Positions 1 to 9,826 of a DNA stretch of 64,000 bases are shown here, one piece after another. The notes under the pieces were generated by a model. It was not told the origin of the DNA. It saw nothing but the letters and a program-made list of their open reading frames with translations, and searched no databases. The DNA comes from Gordionus sp. m RMFG-2023. Taxonomy: Eukaryota > Nematomorpha > Gordioida > Chordodea > Parachordodidae. The stretch is taken from assembly GCF_954871325.1 (NCBI RefSeq), contig NC_088775.1:30233561-30297560 (forward strand). Reading direction: 5' to 3'. The translations under genes were made by a program, and so were the position numbers. Numbering within the stretch: the first letter of the stretch is position 1; each line of letters opens with the position of its first letter.

Positions 1-19
1 TTTCTCATTTTAATGTTAA

Positions 20-690
20 AATTTCTAATATGGGAGTTTTACGTGTTGGGCGGGAATCTCCCGATGATAGGTGTTGTTTAGTTTATGGCGGTGAAACATG
101 GGCAATGATAGTGTTGTTAAACGGCTCGTTTTGAGTCGATTTTTAAAAACGGCTAACTCAATATTTTATCCAGAAAAATATTACGTAAGTCTGAAAATTC
201 TGCTCATAGAAGGAACAAAGGTTTAGACATATATTATCGAAATCTCGAGTTAGGCAATATTTTTCCGGCTAAAATATTGAGTTAGCCGTTTTTAAAAATC
301 GGCTCAAAAAGAGCTGTTTAAGAACACTAGGCAATGAAAGTGGCTGATGAAAGCTAAATTAGAAGGAATGGGGATGAGGATGATTAGAAGGATGTGTGGA
401 ATATCTCTGAGAGAAAAACTAGCAAAGACGGGAATAGAAGTGATTTTGATAATGAGAAGAAATAATGGTTTGGGCATGTAGAACGTAAGAAAAAAGATGA
501 CTGGGTAAAGAGATGCATTTTGATGGAAGTATGAGGATCAAAACCTAGAGGAAGGCCTAAGATGACGAGGATATGAGAAAAATGAATCCTACAAATATTC
601 TAAGGACCGTCAAAAATGGAGAAGGAAAATCAGAGGGGAAACTGACTTACCTGGGTAAACCTGGAAATCGCCATTAAAAGGAGAAGAAGT
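20..690 (+). pseudogene. LINE reverse-transcriptase C-terminal fragment, split by a MITE
   Basis: Plus-strand translation in shifting frames gives the usual tail of a non-LTR retrotransposon polyprotein: LVYGGETWAM, then WFGHVERKKKDDWVKRC, RGRPKMT and a final tryptophan-rich segment. Several stops and frame changes show it is dead. The hAT MITE at 109-329 is inserted just after the ETWAM motif. Only the last part of the element is present, as expected for a copy cut by the window edge or 5' truncated. Confidence 0.65.
109..329. mobile_element. hAT MITE, TAGTGTTGTTAAACGG family, with 8-bp TSD
   Basis: The 221-bp element starts TAGTGTTGTTAAACGG and ends with the imperfect reverse complement. 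Subterminal arms AACGGCTAACTCAATATTTT extend the palindrome. It is flanked by a perfect 8-bp duplication GGCAATGA (101-108 and 330-337), typical of hAT elements. It has no coding capacity and interrupts the LINE fragment, so it is the younger insertion. Related copies lie at 20592-20755 and 23760-23873. Confidence 0.9.
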
Positions 691-1420
691 CTAAAATATT
701 CTTAACAAAAAGTAGAGGTATCTTTTGTAATTTTAATAATATACTTGTATTTAAGGGCCTGCCTATTATGTATTTCCACCAATTTTAGAACTACAGCACT
801 GAATCTATGGAAACATAAAGGTAATAATTTTTCTTATCCTTTTATAATTCATAGGAGCCTGTCAAAGTAGAAACTAGGAGCTTGTGAAGATGATACCATT
901 CTAAGTAACTATTAAGGTAATCATTTTTATTAATTATTATCTTAATATTATTTATAAATATGTTGTTTTAAATTTGTGGAATATAAAAGTAATATTTCTC
1001 CTCTTTATAATTTATCAATTTTTAAAAAAAATATCTTGACTCTGCCCAATTTTTTAAAATATTTTTAGAAACGTTTAACTGGGCTGAGACTTTGAGCTAA
1101 TTTGCTGGGGTTTATATTGAAGTACATATTTAATATGCAGCTTTAAAAAATTTTACTATAGATTTAAGATAGTTTTGAAAATATTCCAAAAGATGCTCTC
1201 TTTAAACTTTAATTGATAATTTTGTTTTTTTCGAATAACAGATACCGATATATCTGATAACATAAGTATAGTACAGGGGAAAAATTGAATTTTAAGAAAC
1301 CGATTAATAGATCATATAACTTAAATTTGTTAATGTAGGGCAGTACAAATCCACAATTTTTTCACCGATCCGATTCGATATTTATTTTAAATGGCACCGA
1401 TACCGATAGGATATTTAAAT
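691..1420. other. AT-rich interval, one possible decayed MITE
   Basis: No gene was seen. Between about 1240 and 1415 there are GATACCGAT and CGATCCGAT motifs, similar to motifs at 6455-6560, suggesting remnants of one repeat family; no clean ends were found. Confidence 0.4.
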
Positions 1421-1788
1421 TAGAGATCTGCAAAAGTAGGTCTGGCTAGAATGGGCTTCGGGTCAGGCCGGGCCTAAAATTTTTTAAAAAATTTCGGGCC
1501 GGGTCGGGTCTTAGAAATTTTTTAAAATTTATCAATTTTATGTTGAATTTTTTATGTAAAATAAAAATATGTGATTTTATTTATAGAAAATAGACGCCAT
1601 ATAACATATATCGTTTATTTTGAGTAATTATAAAAATTAATTTCTATATTTAAATAAATTCGGGCCGGGTGGGGCCGGCAAAACTTTATAAAAAAAATTT
1701 CTCTAGCCGGGCCGCGCAAAACTTTATAAAAAAATTTCGGGCCATGGTAGGGCCGGGCTTGAAAAATTAGGCCCGATGCAGATCACTA
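1421..1788. mobile_element. hAT MITE, TAGAGRYCTGCA family
   Basis: Ends are TAGAGATCTGCA and TGCAGATCACTA, with flanking 8-bp near-duplicates ATTTAAAT (1413-1420) and ATTTACAT (1789-1796). The interior is made of short GC-rich GGGCCGGGCC units separated by A/T runs. Other members in this window: 10042-10825, 20159-21034, 44537-44775 and a fragment at 3284-3475. Confidence 0.85.
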
Positions 1789-2028
1789 ATTTACATTGAT
1801 TTTATTGCCATTATTTTATATAATGGAGTAATAAAAATCTGTGTAGAAAATTTTTTTAAAAGCGTATTTGTTGAAATAGTCCATTTGTTTTTTTATATAT
1901 ATCCTAAAAATATGTCATATTTTATTTTAAAGCTTTTAAATTTGTTATTTTTTTTTATATAACTAAACGATTTTATATTAGAATCTATTAACAAAATAAA
2001 AACTTTAACTTTATGTGATTTATATATA

Positions 2029-3121
2029 CAGTAAAAATATGATTTGTTGTAACACATTTTAATAATGTGAAAAAACATTCTTATATAGTTAAATAACTTT
2101 CCATAATTATTGTAAAAACTTGTTGAGATTGAAAAAAAATGTTGAGAAAAAAAATTATTATTTTTAAAAAACTTCCGGGTAATTTAACTTAAATTAAAAC
2201 TTTTGCGACAATTTTAATTTTAAACTTCTAATAATTTTTCATAGTTATAATTTTTTTCAGATTAAAATGTCAAATTTTACTATCGTTAGTATTTTTAATC
2301 TATCTCCAGTTTCATGTTAATATAATATTCTAATATTTACTAACTATATATATAATTTTAGATACACCTTATCTGAAATAGAGCAAGGGTAATTAGTGAA
2401 AATTATCCAAGTATCATATTTTTACCACCCTATTCGCCAAAATTAAATTCGATCGAAATTTTTTTTCGGAATTATTAAAAATCAATACCGATCGAATTCT
2501 CCTAAACCCATAATTGTTAAGAGTATTTTGAGCAGTTATTTTACATACAATTTTTCAAATTTTTATTCTCACACCACAAATATCAATGAAGATGAAATTC
2601 GATGCATTCCTTTAAACGATTGAATTTATAATTGATTTATATTGTGTAATATTTTATTTACATAGAATAAATAAATAATAAATGGTTTCTTTTTAATTTT
2701 GGTGTCTCGAATTGATCATAAAAAAATCTAAACAAATAAGAATTATCTAAAAACCCTAAATTCCAATTTTCACTCATGTTTATTAAGAAATTATTCAAAT
2801 TTCATATCCTGATTTCCATTCTTTAGATAATTAAAAGAAAAAATTTATGCTTTTTAAAAAAAAGTTATTGTAAAAATCTTAGAAATTTTTTTTAAAATTC
2901 TTATTTTCCCACTTAAACTTGTATCCAAAACATAAAAAAACTATATTCGATTCATAACTATGATGTTAGCCTTCATTAAAGTTTAAAAACTTTTATTATT
3001 AAAAATTTTTTTAAAAATTTTATCAAAATGTTTTTTACAATAATTATGGAAAGTTATTTAACTATATAAGAAAGTTTTTTCACATTATAGAAATGTGTTA
3101 CAACAAATCATATTATTACTG
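2029..3121 (+). mobile_element. Tc1/mariner-like element with about 90-bp TIRs, dead
   Basis: Inverted repeats of roughly 90 bp (2029-2118 and 3033-3121) begin CAGTAAWAATATGATTTGTT and are flanked by TA on both sides, the Tc1/mariner target. Near 2415-2465 the plus strand still encodes LPPYSPKLNSIE, the DDE transposase motif around the catalytic acidic residue. The rest of the transposase is unreadable and the 1.09-kb element is shorter than a typical full copy. Confidence 0.8.
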
Positions 3122-3283
3122 TATATGATGAAAAGGAAAGATACGGATAGAAAAGATATAAAATTAGAATAAAATAATTTGACCAAAACATGAAAATACC
3201 AAGATATATATAATCGTTTCACATTATTACAACAAGCCTTAAAATAAATAAGTATAAATTTATATCCTAGCACACAATATGTA

Positions 3284-3475
3284 TCAGAGACCTGCAGACC
3301 CTAAGCCTTGCCGTATTAAAAAATTTTAAATATACCCAGGTTAGGCCTAAATTTTTTTTTTAAATACCCGGGTCAAAAAATACCCAGGACGGGAATAATA
3401 ATTTAAATCACCATTAGTATCTATAAGAATAATATATTCTAAAAAATCCGGGCCGGGGCTGAAAATTTTTATGGC
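3284..3475. mobile_element. Truncated hAT MITE, TAGAGRYCTGCA family
   Basis: Begins CAGAGACCTGCAG and contains CCCAGG/CCGGGCC units as in the copy at 1421-1788. The second end is missing. Confidence 0.6.
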
Positions 3476-3869
3476 AACACTTTTTCCAACCGATAAAAAA
3501 TCTTGAGTTTCAAATTTTATTTATTTTAGTCTAACTAAGAAATCATAAAAAAATCATCCTAAATAGAAAATTTGAACCGTTGCATATCTGCAACATTAAC
3601 CTTTAGGGGTATAAAAATAAAATAAAATTATTTGCAAAAAATCAAAATACGATAGATAATTTCAAAATTTTATATATTTTACATTTATAAGATACAATTT
3701 TGTAATTTTTATATTTTATGAAATTTTTTAAAACAAAATGTATTCGTATTTAACATATGTTACATATATATCTTGTCTGCCTTTGACAAGGCTTACAAAG
3801 TCACCTTTTGATATCGATAATAGTTGTAACATAATGACCATAAGAATTTTCAGGTTTTTCACTTAGTGA

Positions 3870-5507
3870 GGAAAATTGACTAGGATGACCTCTACTTGTA
3901 CTCATCTTTTTATTTACCAGGGAGTTTTCAAAAGTGTCGTAGTTATTTTTTCCGAAATGTTAGTAATAATTTTCACCACGATTTTTTACCTCGTATATTT
4001 ATTCTATATGTTGATACTAGGTTATCGCAAAGATCAACGACACCCATATTGGAATTATATGAATTTATAAGATTAGTTTTGCAATTTTTATTTGGAAGTC
4101 ATTCGAGAGAAATGCATAGAGGGCTAAGAGCTTTACATGTTGATGCAAGTCACCACTGAACTATCATTCCATCGAACTACAAATATTTCATGTCTTTTCA
4201 AATAGATAGTCGTAATAGCCCCCCTTTTTTGCCATAACTTTAATTGTTTCTAGGAGAGAGTTTTCAAATATATTTTCGCTTATAGTCCCAGTTGCGAAAA
4301 ATCCAGGATGCCTCAAATGTGATAAAAACCTTAGAGATGTAAAAAAATTATCGAGTGAATAGAATGCAAAGAAGGTACTTGGACAACTTTGAGTAAATTT
4401 GTAACAACCGTACCTCCTAACCCAAGATTGAAAGCCATTGGGCTTTTTATTACCTTGATATATATTAAATGCAAATATATATCCATCGGAGGAAGCAAAA
4501 GCCCATGATTTATATTCAAATGGATTTATCTTTGATAAACATTTTACAGGAATGTTTTCCCCAATAAGGTATCATTTATTCAATTGTTGCAACTGATGCT
4601 ATGGGAATTTGAGGAAACAGTAAAATTACTGTAACTACTGATATGAGAACTTGATGGGAACAATAAACTAAACACAAATAATTACGCAAACAATTTTTAT
4701 TCTTTTATTTTGAAATTTTCTCACAAAAAAATAAAATAATATATATTCAAATCGAATGGATTTATCTTCATTTTACAGGAATGTTTTACCCGAAACGGTA
4801 TCATTTACTCATCTATGCATAAACATTGTAAAAATATACCAAATTGTTGAAACTTTTTATTAAGTAAATTTAAATATGGACGGACTTTATAAAGATTATC
4901 CTCTTCATCAAGAGTTGAGTTATTAGATAAATGTAGATTCCTTTTGGTATCGCGAAATGTATCTTGTGTCATTGAATTCCTGACGATTGGTATAGTAATA
5001 TCATTGTATTCGACCAATACATTCTTTCTTGCGGGGAATGATATCCAGCCAGAATCTTTTCATCTCTGACATGTTTGTAATAAAATTTGATCTATTATTT
5101 TGTTTGGAATAAATATGTGATTGACCCACAAGCAGTGAATAAATTTCTTGATCAAAAAATAATTCAAATATTTCTATTGGAGTTTTTCTGATCAAATAAA
5201 ATTGAATAATCGATAATAATTCCTTATTATTATCAATAGATCTAGATGTGTAAATTGGATCAATTTCTCTCCATTCGAAATTATTTCGAAAATTTAATTT
5301 GCTTTCTTGATTTATAGATATTGACGATTCTGAGACAATATCAATGTCTGCTGGATTTTGGATTTCGATCTCCACTGGAGTATCTAGTGGGTGATTAGGT
5401 GTGCTGGGATCGTTTTCATCGAAATCTTCTTCATCACTAACTAAAGCAGCAATAGGATGTATAATTACAAAATCTGTTTCACCACCAGGGCCTTCGCCGA
5501 AAAGCAT
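3870..5507 (-). pseudogene. piggyBac-type transposase pseudogene
   Basis: Reading the minus strand from 5507, an acidic N-terminal region (EEDFDENDPS) leads into the piggyBac transposase core: KRNLHLSNNS, then KVRPYLNLLNKKFQ, a CIDE motif holding the first catalytic acidic residues, SSDGYIFAFNIYQG, LDNFFTSLRFL and FATGTI, and FVVRWNDSS further down. Frames change at about 5005, 4805 and 4520. A segment is duplicated: 4510-4575 resembles 4745-4805, with about 180 bp of foreign AT-rich DNA between. Family identity is clear from the motif order. TTAA-flanked ends were not located. Confidence 0.8.
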
Positions 5508-5689
5508 GATAGGGCTTTATTTCCGATATTTTTTTTCGATTTAATTATTTTTTTATATAAATAAATTGTATATTTTTTTTATATAATTGATTATAATTAG
5601 TATATCCTAATTTTTTTTAATATTAAATAAATGCGTTCAGTAAATAAATAATGCGATAAATGAATGATGTATAAAGTAACTCCTAATGT

Positions 5690-5990
5690 AACTAGTTACT
5701 TTGAAATATAATTGTAACTAGTTTTATTTTTACCAATGTAACCAAGGCTTCGTCCATAAAACTATCATTATCAGTTAAATTGATTTGCGAAATGTTATGT
5801 TTCACGATTTTGTAGAAGAAATGAAAGAAACTAAGGCAATCGTTATAGCAGATATAAGTCATAAGCCTCCCGATTTTCAAGGAAGAGTGGCCTGAAGCCA
5901 GGAGTTAGAATCGAATTATAAACTCTTACAACATTCTTAATGTTTTGTTCGTATTCTTTTAAAAGAGTTTCAACCGCAAAAGCACCCGAG
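5690..5990 (-). other. Unassigned open stretch, minus strand
   Basis: Two overlapping minus-strand frames are open here (5845-5990, including TLLKEYEQN and LTPGFRPLFLEN; 5692-5880). Base composition is less AT-rich than the surroundings, which is also a property of the CSB exons, but there is no convincing acceptor and no family was recognised. It could be a remnant of the piggyBac neighbour, another transposon gene, or chance. Confidence 0.3.
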
Positions 5991-6065
5991 GTTTATAAAC
6001 AATATTGAATTTGAGGAATTAAAAGGGCATTTTTGAGGACAAAATCTATCGTTAAAAAATATTTA

Positions 6066-6353
6066 GGACGTGTCTTAGGTGGGCTTAAATTGAATACTTA
6101 ATTGCTTTTTAGTATCCTTTTAGTATAGGCTAAAAGGTATTTGATCGAGGACACCCTATTTTGGTTTATTTTAATTATTTGGTGGCATTACTATTCTTCG
6201 TATTTTATTCTCGTTTTTTGGTCGTGTTTTTTTCTTTCTTTCTTTTATTTATTTTTTTTAAATTTTTTCTCTTGCCTTTTGGTTATTTAGCCGATACTTA
6301 AAATTCGGCTAAATAGCCAGCTATTAAATATTAAGCCGACTTAGGACACGGCC
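6066..6353. mobile_element. Harbinger-like MITE, GGCCGTGTCCTAA family
   Basis: Roughly 36-bp inverted repeats start GGACGTGTCTTAGG on the left and GGCCGTGTCCTAAG on the right-hand reverse complement. The left side is flanked by TTA and the right by TAA, consistent with a 3-bp Harbinger target. The ends resemble those of the coding Harbinger element at 46137-48972 (GGCTGTGTCCTAAAT), so that family is a plausible source of transposase. Confidence 0.7.
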
Positions 6354-6589
6354 TAAACATTTTTATTTTATAAGACACTTTTTATGGGAGTTATGAAGAT
6401 TGAAAGGAATATTAGTTCAAATAAAATATGTGTATAATAAATAATAAAAATATATGTAAAATCGGTATCGGTTATAATTTTAAAAATTAACGGCCTGTCC
6501 AATGTTTTTTCTAAAGTCTAATAACGGCGCCGATCCGATACCGATATTTAATATCGGTACAGACTTAATTATATAATTAAATTTTTATT

Positions 6590-6712
6590 TGATTTATATA
6601 AGTAAAATTGGTAATACCAAAGTTGCTAAAAGAAACTTTTCAAATGGATCTAGATACATCGCCTTAAAATGGATCTAGATTAAGGTACCAATTTTACTAT
6701 ACTTATATACAG
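6590..6712. repeat. Short hairpin repeat
   Basis: The arm ATATAAGTAAAATTGGTAA is repeated in inverted form near 6685-6710, with ATGGATCTAGAT also duplicated inside. This looks like a small palindromic MITE remnant without clear target duplication. Confidence 0.5.
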
Positions 6713-7079
6713 GATTTGCAACTGTTTTCGAAAAGACACTTTTATTATGAGATCACAAAATACGTAATACATTTTTATATTTTGTTCTAATTCAATTTGA
6801 ACATATAAAAAATTAATTAAAAAAATATCAATACCCCTGTCATATGGTCAAATACTCAAAAATGTTATTGGTGAATAAATATATTGATTTAATTAACTAC
6901 TATGTATTTAAAGCATGTTTATCAATCTAATTAGGTTGCAATTTATTTTAAAATATATTTACATCATAAGGCATCGATTTTTATAATTTTATATTTTCAT
7001 ATTAAAATATTAGAATTTCATTTTAAAATATAAAAATAAAAGAATTTTTTTCATTATTAATTTGGTTGGATCTCAATAT

Positions 7080-9173
7080 GTAAATAAATATAATAATTTT
7101 GCTAAAGCATGGTTTGAGAAAATTACTACTAATTTATATTACAATATGTACAATTATCCAAACAAGATGAGCATCATCAATAAAATGCAAGGAGTAAATA
7201 CAAATATGCCAGAGAGCTCTGAAAGCAGCTGCTAAAGAAGTTGGATATATGTCCGAAATAATTATCAATATTATATTAAATGAAGAAATATTTTGGACGA
7301 AAAATTTAATTAAACTATTCTTTAACAATCTTACTGTTGTAAGTACAAAGGGATAAATGCACTTTGGCTCAAGTAAAAAACGAGATGCTTAATTTGGAAA
7401 ACACATAATTCAATCATGCCATGATTTTGTATTTTCTCCACCCGAAAGATACTTTTAAAGATAAACAATGAAATACATGTGCTCACATTGCGTTTATTGG
7501 ATCCTTAATATAAGGAGATATCTTACTAGCAGTGAGTTTGAAGAAGCATGTGATATAATCATAGACTAATATTAATCGTCCAATTGTATTTTAAAAAAAC
7601 TTAATTCATTTGGCGGCCATTTGTAATAAGACGCATATGGGATTTTTTCCATTAGCATACTCCTGGTAATTTTAATTTATAATTAAATAAATGTGTTTTT
7701 ACAAGATTTTTAATTTCTTCCATTAACAATCTAAATGGCCTATATATGTGGCAATTTCAATGGAAGAAATAAGTTTCTTTTAATCCAATACCTTTATTAA
7801 TTTAAAATGCAATACTATATATTAAGGTAACAATTAATTGTATGTATATATAAAAAAATTTCTTTAATTACTAATTTAAATGAATTAAAGCAAAAGATCT
7901 AATGATATTTAAAATTATTTAATTAATGGGGGGGGGCATATATATACCTCTCACTAGTGTCACAAGAATATGTTAAATAACATATTCTTATTCTCTAACA
8001 CTTGAATTAAAAAATTCAATAACACATAAAAAGGCTGCGCTTATGTTAAAGAATTGTATTTTCTAATATAATTGGCATGTCAATTTTCAAGATTTGGCAC
8101 AGAATATGCCAGATCAGGAATTAGTATCCCTTAGTCATTCCAAATATTAATTATACTCATAGTTCGTGGATATATAAACATTTTATTTCATCATTTTGTG
8201 AGATAGCTTAAATTTAAAAATAAATATTAGACATAAATTAGTTAAAAATATTATTCTTAGGCCAATTACTTTTTTTTCATTGTATAAAACATATTTTCCG
8301 GTTTTATAAACTTTTCTGTTTTCATGAATTATATGCGGTTATTTTTAATTTTTCTTTCATTTTGTAATTTATTTTCCAAAAAAATAAAAACCTTTTACAT
8401 GAATTTTAAATTTATATCATTTTATATTATAAAATATATATTCATATTTTTTTGTTATACAAAAAATTTATATTCATATTTTTTGTTATATAAAAACTAT
8501 ACAAATTAAATTTTTTAAAATGCTCCATCTTGCAGAGATTTTTTTGTTACTTTATTTTTTCATTTATAAAATAATTTTTAAGCAATAGTAAATTATCTTA
8601 CAATTTATATTTATATGCGATTTAAATAAAATATTTTAAAAAATTTATAAATACATAAAATTAACTTTAAAATAAAATACAAGAATTAGAAATTTTACAA
8701 GGTGATGATAATCAAAATATTTCAAGTCATTTTTAATAGCCAAAATATGTGGAAAACAATCGGATTTCGGCCGCAAGTTGTTGAAGTGGATTTTTCAAAC
8801 CTTAAACATTAAGAGAAGTGTCTAATTTCTAACAATTCCTAGTTATACTTCTTTACCAGAAAGAAATTGGGGTGATATTAATACGAAGAAAAGAAATCGA
8901 TTGAAGATCTCGACAAACAAAAAATGGTAAGAGTATATCATAACCTAAGATTGATTAAAAATATTAAGGAAGATATTGAATATGAATCAGAACACGAATC
9001 TGCCATGGAGAGAGAAACATTAATTATAGAATTTTAAAAAATATAATTTAATATTACATATACTCATTTTTTACTATTATATATAAAATAAGGTTAATAT
9101 TGTCTTAAAAAACATTTGAATTTGATCGGTTAATTAACCGAATCATATTTGACCGGTCAAATGCACAACCCTG
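7080..9173 (+). pseudogene. hAT transposase remnant, heavily decayed and interrupted
   Basis: The plus strand carries scattered fragments: KEVGYMSEIIINIILNEEIF near 7235, a block at 7470-7560, and blocks at 8690-9040 including ERNW and HTKKRNRLK, the C-terminal hAT dimerisation region. The same order of fragments occurs at 34340-34740, so the two are copies of one family. The right end at 9173 reads GCACAACCCTG, matching the TIR of the copy at 34208-34828. About 1.1 kb of unrelated AT-rich DNA (7570-8690) lies between the parts. Confidence 0.5.
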
Positions 9174-9553
9174 AGAAAAATATTTTTTACAATGTTGATC
9201 TGATTTCTATAAAGAAAAAATTTTTAATATATAAGTTATAATATTTTATATATTTAAATATTATATAATTAATTTTGCATTCAAATATTTTTATTTTTGA
9301 TATAAAAAAGCGTTAAATAAAAGTTTATCAAAATTATCTTAAAATGTATCTAAAATAGATATCGATACCTCTGATACAGATACCTTTATTGAAGTGTATC
9401 TAGAAACAGATATACTTTAACAACTCTGGTATTATCTAAAATTAGTCCTGATTAAATTTATCGTATATATTCGATGCCCTGATAATCAAAACTTTATATA
9501 AATTTTTTTACAAAAAATAAAGAAATTTTTAATAATTAAACCAAATGAAATAC
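9174..9553. other. AT-rich DNA downstream of exon 13
   Basis: No gene was seen. Near 9340-9430 there are repeated ATAGATATCGATACC-type units ending AACAACTCTGG, probably a decayed MITE. If the CSB gene continues, this is the start of intron 13. Confidence 0.4.
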
Positions 9554-9826
9554 CTCTGATACCCTCAGCCTTTTGCCTGTAAAACGCTTGGCCGTATTTG
9601 GAAGTTGCGTGATATGTCACCCTAGATTCGCGTATTTTTTGGACCGCGTTCCTAGTTAGGGTATCGGAAACTTCCTCAACCACCAATGGACCCAAAATTT
9701 TATTGTCATTGGTAGAGGAACGCAATAAGGAATCGTGCGAAATGTTCCCGGTGACGAATGAATTTCGAAGAATTTCGTTTAAAACGTAATCGTCCTCTTC
9801 TTTCAGGATCTTTCGTTGACTCTTCT
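9554..9826 (-). CDS. ERCC6: ERCC6-like exon 13 (C-terminal region)
   Basis: The acceptor is ACAAACTCAG and exon 12 is in matching phase. The encoded segment has [14 protein letters not shown] and [11 protein letters not shown], resembling the NDDYVLEKLFKKS and VLVEAEANRVA parts of the human CSB C-terminal region. The donor AGAG|GTATTT is weak-to-moderate. If unused, translation stops at 9486 after an AT-rich tail that looks like intron sequence. Confidence 0.72.

Noticed and set aside
7134-7328. Minus-strand open frame of 64 codons
   Set aside because: It is antisense to hAT-like fragments on the plus strand and has no family resemblance.
9120-9173. Operator-like palindrome GACCGGTCAA
   Set aside because: The same motif lies at both ends of the hAT element at 34208-34828, so it is a TIR remnant.
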